From NCBI GenBank assembly GCA_026417175.1, contig JAOADT010000007.1, positions 1-64,000 on the forward strand: a stretch of 64,000 nucleotides of DNA, given 5' to 3'. Of the stretch, positions 8,258 through 15,590 are shown in pieces (positions within the stretch are counted from its first letter, which is position 1; every line of letters begins with the position of its first letter). The translations under genes were made by a program, and so were the position numbers. The stretch comes from Deltaproteobacteria bacterium (GTDB lineage: Bacteria > Desulfobacterota > Syntrophorhabdia > Syntrophorhabdales > JANXAF01). A model generated the notes under the pieces. The model ran no database searches, had not been told where the DNA came from, and saw only the letters and a program-made list of their open reading frames with translations.

Positions 8258-8529
8258 AAACACCTTATCTTGTCTGCTACGACATATCGGATGAAAGAAG
8301 ATTGACACGATTGTTCAACTATATGAAGGATATGGGTATACACCTTCAATACTCGGTCTTTTACTGTGTTCTCGACTGGGACGAACTTGTAAACCTCAAG
8401 ATGGAAATTAGTAGGATTATAAAAGACGAAGAAGATGATGTAAGAATATACCCATTACAAAAGGACTCCCTTGTTGCCCGTCTCGGTTGTGGTGACAGAA
8501 TTCCAGATAACGTGCAAATTTTTTTGTAA
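8254..8529 (+). CDS. cas2: Cas2 (second copy)
   Basis: A 91-residue Cas2. The first strand and its conserved Asp appear in YLVCYDISDERRLTRL, the second strand in HLQYSVFYCVL, and the last in DDVRIYPLQKDS. The GTG start overlaps the stop of the Cas1-like gene by 4 bases (GTGA). It is not a recent duplicate of the Cas2 at 6210, since the two share only family motifs. Its coupling to the Cas1-like gene suggests a cognate pair, mirroring the cas2-cas1 pair upstream. The operon ends here; the next genes are convergent. Confidence 0.93.
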   Translation: MKTPYLVCYDISDERRLTRLFNYMKDMGIHLQYSVFYCVLDWDELVNLKMEISRIIKDEEDDVRIYPLQKDSLVARLGCGDRIPDNVQIFL

Positions 8530-8662
8530 TTGCGCTTTAATAACGATAAAAACAAAGTTGCTTTGAGCAAGAAGAGATATTCAGTTTTTACAAAGGTCGT
8601 GGAAGATGGAAATTTTCGCGATAACAATCGGGATCTTTTTTCCGTTTCTTGGTGCTATGACT

Positions 8663-9466
8663 TCATAATTTATCTGATGTTAATTGGCTATCACTAAAGG
8701 TTAAATTATCGAGATTTCCAATTTTTTTCGATTCTGCCAATTCTTTTTTCAATTTTAGTTCGAGATGAGAGAGAATAGGAAGATAAGCGTTTCTGGGACG
8801 AGGAATCTCTATTGGATGGACTGATTTTATGACAGTTGGACGTGGAGTTAAAACATAAACAATGTCAGCCAAAAGTAAAGCTTCCCTCAAACTGTGGGTT
8901 ACCAGCACAATTGTCTTTTCGAACATTCGCCAGATATTGATTAGCTCTTCTTGAAGTTCCTCTCTTGCAATAGCGTCGAGTGAAGCGAAAGGTTCATCCA
9001 TCAAAAGCAAGACAGGATCTACCGCTAAAGCCCTGGCAAGGGCAACTTTTTGCTGCATTCCGCCAGAAAGTTGATGGGGATAAAAACTTTTAAAATCATT
9101 AAGACCTATTTTTTTGAGTAGATCTAATACCACTTTCTCAATTTTGATTTTGGGAATCCCTTTTAATCTCAAGCCGAATCCAACGTTTTCTTGGACTGTA
9201 GCCCACGGAAAAAGAAGAGGATTTTGAAAAACGAGAACTATGTTGTTACTATTAGCCTCTTCGCCTTGAAGAAGGACACTTCCATCATCAGGTTTTTCAA
9301 GTCCAGCTATGATTTTGAGCAAGGTTGTCTTTCCGCAACCAGATGGCCCAACTATGGCCACAAATTCACCCTTTTTTATATCTATCGAGATGTTTTTAAT
9401 AACCTGTACTATTCCTTTGTCGGTATTAAAACTTTTACTTAAGTTAACCAGTTTCAAAAAACTCAT
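8663..9466 (-). CDS. SsuB/TauB-type ABC transporter ATP-binding protein
   Basis: A 267-residue ATPase of the nitrate/sulfonate/taurine (SsuB, TauB, ThiZ) importer group. Walker A is GPSGCGKTT, the Q-loop is LVFQNPLLFPW, the signature is LSGGMQQ and Walker B is LLLMDEPFASLD, followed by the H-loop VTHSLREA. I start it at the ATG at 9466 (MSFLKLVNLSK), which overlaps the permease stop; the longer ORF start at 9508 would intrude further into the permease gene. It is the last gene of the SBP-permease-ATPase operon. Confidence 0.93.
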   Translation of the reverse strand: MSFLKLVNLSKSFNTDKGIVQVIKNISIDIKKGEFVAIVGPSGCGKTTLLKIIAGLEKPDDGSVLLQGEEANSNNIVLVFQNPLLFPWATVQENVGFGLRLKGIPKIKIEKVVLDLLKKIGLNDFKSFYPHQLSGGMQQKVALARALAVDPVLLLMDEPFASLDAIAREELQEELINIWRMFEKTIVLVTHSLREALLLADIVYVLTPRPTVIKSVHPIEIPRPRNAYLPILSHLELKLKKELAESKKIGNLDNLTFSDSQLTSDKL

Positions 9467-10244
9467 GAGCCGAAAGCCCTTTTCGCCATTTAATGGTCTT
9501 ACGCTCAACCATATTTAATAAACGATCCATTAGGAGGCCTATAAGACCTACTACAAGTATTCCCACAAAGATGTCCTCTGTTCTAAATAAATTTCTAGCT
9601 TCCATCATCATGAAACCAATACCCTTTTTAACAGCTACCATTTCTGCTGCCACAACGCACATCCATGAGAGGGAAAGAGTGAGTCTTAGTTGGGCAAAAA
9701 CACTGGGTAAAAGGGAAGGTATAACTACAAACCAAATGGTCTGTCTCAAATTTGCTCCAAATATGAAAGCCACATTGATTAAGTCTTTGTCCAGTCTTCT
9801 CACAGCCATGGTTATTCCGGTTAATGTTGAAAAAAAAGTTCCCACAAAAATTATGAAAATCGCAGGTTTGTCACCTATCCCGAACCAGAGTATCGCAACA
9901 GGTATCCAAGCTGGAGGAGCAAGTGGCCTAAAAAGTCCGAATAAAGGTTCTAAATATTTCTCGCTTTTTTTGAAAAGTCCAAGAAAAATCCCGAGGGGAA
10001 AGGCTACTGCGACTGATAGAAGGAAACCAGCAAATACCCGCCACAAGCTCTGATAGATATGTTGAAGCAAGTCCCCTTGGAGTAAAAGTACGAAAGCCCT
10101 TTTCATTACTTTACTGAGTGGAGGCAGAATAAGGGGATCGAGAAGGTTTAAACGAGGAAAAAGCTCCCAAGCCGCACAAAACAAAAAAACCAATACAAAT
10201 CGTTTGAAAGGTTCACTGACGCCAAACACGATCTTTAAGAGCAC
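9444..10244 (-). CDS. SsuC/TauC-type ABC transporter permease
   Basis: A 266-residue inner-membrane permease with about six membrane helices. It carries the BPD_transp_1 EAA-like loop around FGANLRQTIWFVVIPSLLPSVFAQLRLTLSLSW, here quoted only as FGANLRQTIW and IPSLLPSVFAQLRL. The overall pattern is that of SsuC/TauC/ThiX permeases. The start is a GTG inside the 3' end of the solute-binding protein gene (32-base overlap), and its 3' end overlaps the ATPase gene, so the three genes are translationally coupled. The substrate cannot be read from the permease. Confidence 0.92.
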   Translation of the reverse strand: MLLKIVFGVSEPFKRFVLVFLFCAAWELFPRLNLLDPLILPPLSKVMKRAFVLLLQGDLLQHIYQSLWRVFAGFLLSVAVAFPLGIFLGLFKKSEKYLEPLFGLFRPLAPPAWIPVAILWFGIGDKPAIFIIFVGTFFSTLTGITMAVRRLDKDLINVAFIFGANLRQTIWFVVIPSLLPSVFAQLRLTLSLSWMCVVAAEMVAVKKGIGFMMMEARNLFRTEDIFVGILVVGLIGLLMDRLLNMVERKTIKWRKGLSAHEFFETG

Positions 10245-11178
10245 CTTTTAAGTAAGTTAGGTCTAACATTTCTTCAACACTCGGCAGCCGTTCTATCATC
10301 TTGTAGCGCTTCAGCAATTCCGCTATTCTTACAACTTCTTTGGAGTCTATCTCGTACGAGATCTTCATTTTTTCAGGAGAGAGTGACTGTTTTATTATTT
10401 TAATATCAGGACTACCAATGTATTCCGCAATTGTTTTCGAGGTAAAGTCTAAATCACTGTTAGCATATTTCACCGCATCAATGTGAACCTTAAGAACCTT
10501 CTTTACCAGGTAAGGCTTTAATCCAAGAAATTCTCTGTGGCCCGTAATTACGCAACAGGGATGATCAGGCCAGTATTTAGTGTAATAAGTCAAAATTTTT
10601 CCCCAGCCAGACATTTCTGCCTCAGTCATGAATGGTTCCGTATTTGAGGTTGCATCGACTTGTCCAATTTTCAATGCAGCTACCATATCACCCAATGTCA
10701 TAAAATAGCGTAATTCTACGTCTTTGTTCGGATCCAAACCTTCTTTCTCCAAAGCGAACATAAGAAGCAAATCCAGTATGGAAGCTCGTATAGTGGCAAT
10801 CTTTTTTCCCTTCAAGTCAGAAAAAGATTTAATTGGGTCTTCCTTGCGAACCAAAATGCCGTCACTTCCTTTGCCTGTCATCGCTATTATCTTAATTGGC
10901 ACTCCATTTGATATAGCCGTAATAGCAGTGCTTATGGGGAAAACCCCTATCTGGATCTCCTTTCTTTTCATAGCTTCGACTATTTCTGTGTTACTGGGAA
11001 AGAGTTTTACAACTGCAGATATACCTTCTTTTCGGTAGAGATCGAGCTTTTGTGCTATGTAAAATGGGACATGATCGTTAGCACTTCTAACCCCGATCGA
11101 AACCGGTTGTTCACATATGCCATTTGTCGCAAAAAAAGGTAAAAATATTACTACCATTAGAAGGATTGACTTCATCAT
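10213..11178 (-). CDS. NMT1/THI5-like (SsuA/TauA) solute-binding protein
   Basis: A 321-residue periplasmic binding protein with a signal peptide (MMKSILLMVVIFLPFFATNGICE). The mature start PVSIGVRSANDHVPFYIAQKLDLYRKEG is typical of NMT1/THI5-like proteins; the AQKLDLYRKEG segment is the family's hallmark. Relatives bind aliphatic sulfonates, taurine, pyrimidine precursors or purines. The start at ATG 11178 is chosen because GGAGGGA lies just upstream; a TTG at 11190 would overlap that site. A candidate riboswitch or attenuator lies directly before the ribosome binding site, so the regulator of this operon may reveal its substrate. Confidence 0.93.
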   Translation of the reverse strand: MMKSILLMVVIFLPFFATNGICEQPVSIGVRSANDHVPFYIAQKLDLYRKEGISAVVKLFPSNTEIVEAMKRKEIQIGVFPISTAITAISNGVPIKIIAMTGKGSDGILVRKEDPIKSFSDLKGKKIATIRASILDLLLMFALEKEGLDPNKDVELRYFMTLGDMVAALKIGQVDATSNTEPFMTEAEMSGWGKILTYYTKYWPDHPCCVITGHREFLGLKPYLVKKVLKVHIDAVKYANSDLDFTSKTIAEYIGSPDIKIIKQSLSPEKMKISYEIDSKEVVRIAELLKRYKMIERLPSVEEMLDLTYLKGALKDRVWRQ

Positions 11179-11198
11179 AACTCCCTCCAAAAATCAAA

Positions 11199-11247
11199 AA
11201 GCGGAAGCATCCTGGCTGGGTGCCCCCGCTTGGGACTTACATGCCAG
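11199..11247 (-). promoter_or_regulatory. Candidate riboswitch/attenuator (possible NMT1-motif xanthine type) ahead of NMT1-type ABC operon
   Basis: Read on the minus strand, the leader offers two mutually exclusive folds. Fold 1 is a two-helix aptamer: CTGGC pairs with GCCAG (11243-11247 with 11212-11216), an internal loop ATGTAA/ACCCA follows, and GTCCC pairs with GGGGC around an AAGCG loop. Fold 2 is a terminator-like hairpin: AAGCGG pairs with CCGCTT (11231-11226 with 11204-11199) and is followed by TTTGATTTTT. The AAGCGG strand overlaps the fold-1 loop and stem. The GGAGGGA ribosome binding site follows immediately. Position before an NMT1-domain importer recalls the NMT1 motif, a xanthine/urate riboswitch class. 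I cannot confirm the consensus from memory, so the class is tentative; the two-state structure is directly visible. Confidence 0.5.
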
Positions 11248-11345
11248 ACAACTAAATTTAACCCTGCGATTAATGGAAGTCAAGAAGACCTAATTTAATG
11301 AAAGCAACTGATTTTAAGTGGTACTGGCTAAATAAAATTGGCTAA

Positions 11346-12953
11346 TTACCCTATTAGATCCTTTATCTTTGATATGAGCACATTGAAGGAAAGTGGTTTC
11401 GAAATAACTTCGTAAATCGCGCCATCCGGAACAGCCTCTTTGACTTCTTCGGGGTAAGCGGTCAAAAATATGAACTTTGGCGCTAATGAAATTTTTCTAG
11501 ATTTTTTATACAGGTCTAAGCAATCTCGCTCTAAGAGTTGTACATCAACGATAATGAGGCTTATGTTACCGTTTTCCTCAAGTATGGCCATCGCATCTTT
11601 TAAATTGAAAGCTTCTTTCACTTCATAACCTGTCCAAGATAAAGCATCCATAACGAATTCTCTAACTTCCGAGGAATTAGCGAGAATTAAAATTTGCTGC
11701 CGAACCGGAGCAAAATCGAGTGGTTCTTTTACTTCATTTACTTTTTCTTCAGTATATGCCACCTTGGAGGGAAGATAGATCCTCACAGTGGCTACGTTTT
11801 CGCCGGATTCTTTGATAACCAGGTAGCCGTCGTGCTGTTTGATAGTTGTATATATTGAGATCAAGTCTACAGCTTTTTTTTCTATGATTCTTTCAATCTG
11901 TATTAAGGGGTTAAAAATTGGGAGCCACGATCCTTCTGTACTTTTTACCCTGCACACCAGTTCGATCACAGCATATGGCCCCTTTACACCAAATCCGTGT
12001 TTCTGAATAAATGCATCGTCTATTTTATCTTCAAAGACTCTAACTTCTAAATTTCCCTCAGATGGCATTAATGATTGAAGAGTCCTCATTATATTATAAA
12101 ACAAACGACTTAATTGCTGGGGGTCGCCTATGACTTTGAGTTTTTCCGTGGAATTGAAAATTTTCAGTTCAACTTTACCAGGGATAGATTTTTTTATGAA
12201 GGGTTCCATCTTTTTGAGTATATAGTGGGGTTCTAGCAATTCGAAATCTAATATGCCATTATCTTCCCGTGAAATTATGTCTTCTAGAATGTACTGAGCT
12301 TCTTCGCACCGAAGTAGCACTGAATCAATAATTTTCTTAGTATCCCCTTTTACATCCAGAGTGATTTGTGATACTGATCTACGAATATCGAAAATAACTG
12401 TAGCAAGATCCCTAAGTAACTTGTGAGAGAACTTTTTCGGAGAATCATTCTTGGATATTTCAATCTCCTTTATATGCAAAATTTCTTCGCACACACCATA
12501 AAATTTAATACTTTCTTCACCGAGACCTGTTAAGCTCCATATACTAAATTTGACCCATGTTTTTTCTCCATCCTTCTTTGATATTTCCGCTTCAAAATTC
12601 TCAAGCTCTTTTTCTGTTTCGAGAACATGTATAAGTCTGCTTTTATCTTCCGGCTGTGCCAAGAAATCAAAGATGGAATAAGACGATTTTATAATCAAAT
12701 CGGGCTTAGAGCTAAACCCCAAAATTTCTGCCATTTTTCTGTTGAGACTTAAGATCCTTCCAGAAGCTTCAAGCTCGAATATGCCATAAGGAAAATTTTC
12801 AAAAAGGTCAACATATTTCTCTATTTCTTTAACCAACTTTCTTTCTAAATCTGACTTCTCGGCGAGAATTTTGTATAGTTTTCTCAGCTCTCTTATTCGC
12901 CTAGTCCCCAGCTTTTGTACCAACTTAACATAGTAATCAGACTCTTTTCTCAT
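11346..12953 (-). CDS. PAS-containing hybrid histidine kinase with degenerate catalytic and receiver domains
   Basis: A 535-residue cytoplasmic signalling protein. A short N-terminal helix is followed by a PAS domain (about residues 50-160, FENFPYGIFELEASGRIL). A DHp-like helix pair follows (about 175-245, with His in KKFSHKLLRD), then an ATPase-like region (about 250-400) with one recognisable N-box (LFYNIMRTLQSLMP). The DxGxG and GxGL boxes needed for ATP binding are not evident. The C-terminal receiver-like domain (about 415-535) keeps the phosphoacceptor Asp in LIIVDVQLL and the Lys in ISKPLS, but the acidic pair at its start is replaced (LILANSSE). It overlaps the FIST gene by 4 bases. 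Probably a pseudokinase partner of the FIST sensor. Confidence 0.82.
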   Translation of the reverse strand: MRKESDYYVKLVQKLGTRRIRELRKLYKILAEKSDLERKLVKEIEKYVDLFENFPYGIFELEASGRILSLNRKMAEILGFSSKPDLIIKSSYSIFDFLAQPEDKSRLIHVLETEKELENFEAEISKKDGEKTWVKFSIWSLTGLGEESIKFYGVCEEILHIKEIEISKNDSPKKFSHKLLRDLATVIFDIRRSVSQITLDVKGDTKKIIDSVLLRCEEAQYILEDIISREDNGILDFELLEPHYILKKMEPFIKKSIPGKVELKIFNSTEKLKVIGDPQQLSRLFYNIMRTLQSLMPSEGNLEVRVFEDKIDDAFIQKHGFGVKGPYAVIELVCRVKSTEGSWLPIFNPLIQIERIIEKKAVDLISIYTTIKQHDGYLVIKESGENVATVRIYLPSKVAYTEEKVNEVKEPLDFAPVRQQILILANSSEVREFVMDALSWTGYEVKEAFNLKDAMAILEENGNISLIIVDVQLLERDCLDLYKKSRKISLAPKFIFLTAYPEEVKEAVPDGAIYEVISKPLSFNVLISKIKDLIG

Positions 12954-14200
12954 AACGAACCGTTTTTCTCAGTAATGAGAGAAAATAACCCCAACCCAGA
13001 TGATACCAATGGTCTACCGGAAACCTCTGCAATTTGTACCGGGCAACAAAAGCCAATTAAAGGCACTTCGTTATTAATAGCTTTTTGGACTTCTCTAGCC
13101 TCTTCGAAAAATATGTCCCAGTATTCCCTAGAGTGAGGAAAAGACGTGATATACAGTGCTAGAACAGGTCTTTCTCCGATTGACTTTATGTCCCTAAGTA
13201 AAGATGGAATCTGGAACATTATGGATTCCAATGTTGTTTCTGGGTCCCTTACGAGAAACTGGATGAAATCTCCTTCCTTTATATCTGTATCTGACAAAAT
13301 TATCCCTTTTTCATCGGGCGTCAATCCTACCAGAGAGCGGCAAATGTACAGATTTTCATCTTGTCTGTCTTTTCCGTTTTGATTCACGCCGATCGTCAAA
13401 AGCTGAACAGGACTTTCATTTTGCCATTCCTCTTCTCCTAGGATCTGGTTAATTGTCTCGATAATCGGTTTACCATCAAGTTCGTAAATTACAGGACCCC
13501 TTATTCTAGTGACTTTTCTTTCGATACCGTCAAGTGGGGTAAAACCTGGAATTATTTTCTGGTAAAATTTTAGAGGTCCCCCAAGAATAATCCCCATCGC
13601 ATGATCCTGAGAGACATGGAATCCGCAGAACTGAAAACCGGGTCTAAAATTATGGTCTTTTGACAACCCGGCGCCCCATATAGTCAACTTAGAGCTCACC
13701 GCAGCATTTATTCCCTGAAGCAGATAGGAACCAGAATGAGGAAGATAATAGTCTTTTACTCCAGGATACTCTCTCAGTAGCTGGTAAAAAAATATGAAAA
13801 GCCCTTCGAGTGAAAGATCATTATATTGAAACCTTTTACCAAGACGTTTACCGGCTTTTTCTTCCTCTCTATGAATATTTCTCTCGCAGCTTACAAAAAC
13901 CTCTATAAGGTTAGTTTCTAGAAACATAAGTGAAGCTGAGTAGTCGCTATTAGATACAAAGGTGTTACACATTAGCCCTTTTGTGGAGCCTCCCACTATT
14001 GGCACAGAAAAACCGACAGCATTTCTTACTTCTTCGAAGAAATTGTAAGGATCAACCTTTGGTCCAGTAAAGGCGAAAACGACCTTAGGTTTCCCTACTA
14101 CAGAATCTGCTTCCATTTTTTCACTAATGAGATCTCTAAGTGAACTGATTTTCCTTATGTCCGCTATGTGTTGAGTTAGAATTTTAACAGGAGCCCACAT
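12950..14200 (-). CDS. FIST domain sensory protein (FIST N and C)
   Basis: A 416-residue protein with FIST_N (about residues 35-230) and FIST_C (about 235-385) domains, which are ligand sensors predicted to bind small molecules such as amino acids. Visible hallmarks are the early GGSTKGLMCN motif, the GINAAVSSKLTIWGAGLSKD glycine-rich stretch and the late FSHSREYWDIF-like/IGFCCPVQIAEV segment, all characteristic of FIST proteins. No membrane segment is present. The gene leads a two-gene operon with the hybrid kinase (4-base overlap), a common FIST partner. It diverges from the AbrB-like/arsM genes. Confidence 0.9.
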   Translation of the reverse strand: MWAPVKILTQHIADIRKISSLRDLISEKMEADSVVGKPKVVFAFTGPKVDPYNFFEEVRNAVGFSVPIVGGSTKGLMCNTFVSNSDYSASLMFLETNLIEVFVSCERNIHREEEKAGKRLGKRFQYNDLSLEGLFIFFYQLLREYPGVKDYYLPHSGSYLLQGINAAVSSKLTIWGAGLSKDHNFRPGFQFCGFHVSQDHAMGIILGGPLKFYQKIIPGFTPLDGIERKVTRIRGPVIYELDGKPIIETINQILGEEEWQNESPVQLLTIGVNQNGKDRQDENLYICRSLVGLTPDEKGIILSDTDIKEGDFIQFLVRDPETTLESIMFQIPSLLRDIKSIGERPVLALYITSFPHSREYWDIFFEEAREVQKAINNEVPLIGFCCPVQIAEVSGRPLVSSGLGLFSLITEKNGSL

Positions 14201-14303
14201 TTTCTTCTAAGTTATATATCATCAAAAATTCAAAGGAACTTAAGCTCAAAAGATCTACCCCAGTACGTTAAACAATAATACATCAAGATTTGTAATTATA
14301 TGC

Positions 14304-14332
14304 TTGACATTCGACGGTTTCATCAGTATAAT
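14304..14332 (+). promoter_or_regulatory. Sigma-70-type promoter for the AbrB-like/arsM operon
   Basis: A perfect TTGACA (-35, 14304-14309) and a perfect TATAAT (-10, 14327-14332) are separated by exactly 17 bases, on the strand of the AbrB-like gene that starts 86 bases downstream. Such an ideal promoter is expected to be strong unless repressed. Confidence 0.88.
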
Positions 14333-14358
14333 CAAAACCAACTGAATAATATGAAAAA

Positions 14359-14371
14359 CCGTAAAATACGG
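14359..14371. promoter_or_regulatory. Palindrome downstream of the arsM promoter, possible operator
   Basis: CCGTAAAATACGG is a perfect inverted repeat with 5-base arms around AAA. It lies about 27 bases after the -10 box, within the predicted transcript start region. Its position would suit an operator. The AbrB-like product encoded next is a candidate binder; that is inference. Confidence 0.45.
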
Positions 14372-14417
14372 AAAATCCCGACTTATAATAAAGGGCACAT
14401 CAAGACTAGGAGGAAAA

Positions 14418-14648
14418 TTGGCCTATTGTAGACTAGAATCATTGGTAACCATCGACGATAGGGGTCAGATGGTAATCCCAAAGGAGGTAAGGGAGAAAGC
14501 AAAGATTAGGCCGGGAGATAAACTCGCTGTAATGACTTGGGAGATTAATGGAGAGGTATGCTGTATTTTTTTGATAAAAGCTGAAAATCTGGCAGAGAGT
14601 GCAATAGAACTAATTGGACCCATATTCTCGGAACGAAAAATTAAATAA
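14418..14648 (+). CDS. AbrB/SpoVT-like HgcAB-associated protein family
   Basis: A 76-residue protein. The swapped-hairpin AbrB fold is seen in LVTIDDRGQMVIPKEVREKAKIRPGDKLAV (residues about 9-38, quoted in part as DRGQMVIPKEVREKA). The C-terminal EVCCIFLIKAENL with paired cysteines marks the group named after its neighbours HgcA and HgcB (mercury methylation). No hgcAB is in this window; instead it sits with an arsenite methyltransferase. The start is a TTG behind a perfect AGGAGG five bases upstream. It may be a metal(loid)-responsive regulator using the CC pair, but function is unproven. Confidence 0.85.
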   Translation: MAYCRLESLVTIDDRGQMVIPKEVREKAKIRPGDKLAVMTWEINGEVCCIFLIKAENLAESAIELIGPIFSERKIK

Positions 14649-14661
14649 GTTGGGAGGAAGA

Positions 14662-15495
14662 ATGATGAAAAGTTCAGATATTAAGAAAGTAGTGAAAGAG
14701 GCTTACGGAGAAATTGCAAAAGGATCTGGATCATGCTGCGGTTCATTAAATTTGTGTTGTGGAAGTAATGTATCTCCAGAGACAATAAGCATAAAGATAG
14801 GGTATTCCCGTGAGGATCTAAATACCGTGCCACAAGACGCAAACTTGGGATTAGGTTGCGGGAACCCACTGGCTTTCACTTCTTTAAAAGAGGGTGATGT
14901 GGTCCTCGATCTTGGTTCAGGGGCTGGGTTTGATTGCTTTATCGCAGCGAGAAAAGTGGGAAAAACAGGAAGGGTTATTGGAATAGATATGACCCGAGAG
15001 ATGATTGAAAGAGCACGTGAGAACGCTAAGAAAGGAGGTTTCGATAACGTAGAATTCCGGCTCGGAGAAATTGAGAACCTGCCTCTTCCGGATAACTATG
15101 TAGATGTGATTATTTCAAACTGTGTGATCAATCTTATTCCAGATAAAAGAAGTGCTTTCGGAGAAGCCTTCAGAGTCCTGAAACCTAAGGGTAGAATTAT
15201 TATATCTGACATAGTATTCCTTGGAGACCTTCCAGAGGTGATAAAACATTCAATTGATGCGTACGTTGGTTGTATCTCAGGAGCCATAAAGAAAAGTGAA
15301 TACATTAACCTTATGGAAGAAGTTGGCTTTCGGCAAATTGCCATACATGATGAGACCCGTTTTTTCACTGAATGTTTGATTAACGAGGTTTTTGTAAACC
15401 GTTTACAACATAACCTCGGAATGTCCATAAATAACCTTAATGAAATATTGGGTCTTGTTGTGAGCATAAAAGTTTCGGCAATAAAACCAATCTAA
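14662..15495 (+). CDS. arsM: Arsenite S-adenosylmethionine methyltransferase
   Basis: A 277-residue ArsM-like SAM-dependent methyltransferase, which adds methyl groups to trivalent arsenic. The N-terminus carries the cysteine clusters SCCGS and LCCGS. The SAM-binding motif I is VVLDLGSGAGFDCF, and the preceding GLGCGNP motif is typical of the ArsM group, as is the third cysteine region YVGCISGA. The start is set at ATG 14662 behind GGAGG, not the TTG at 14614 that overlaps the AbrB-like gene. The AbrB-like regulator gene is 13 bases upstream and likely co-transcribed. Confidence 0.92.
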   Translation: MMKSSDIKKVVKEAYGEIAKGSGSCCGSLNLCCGSNVSPETISIKIGYSREDLNTVPQDANLGLGCGNPLAFTSLKEGDVVLDLGSGAGFDCFIAARKVGKTGRVIGIDMTREMIERARENAKKGGFDNVEFRLGEIENLPLPDNYVDVIISNCVINLIPDKRSAFGEAFRVLKPKGRIIISDIVFLGDLPEVIKHSIDAYVGCISGAIKKSEYINLMEEVGFRQIAIHDETRFFTECLINEVFVNRLQHNLGMSINNLNEILGLVVSIKVSAIKPI

Positions 15496-15538
15496 GACAC
15501 TAGTCTGGGTAAAAGTATTTTCTTGTCTTTGAAACTAA

Positions 15539-15568
15539 TTGAATCGTACAGTGTAATTTCATTATAAT
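15539..15568 (+). promoter_or_regulatory. Sigma-70-type promoter for gltX-smc
   Basis: TTGAAT (15539-15544) and TATAAT (15563-15568) with an 18-base spacer lie 22 bases before the gltX ATG, which has a GGAG ribosome binding site. Confidence 0.6.
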
Positions 15569-15590
15569 CAATAAAAACCAGGAGTGATAA

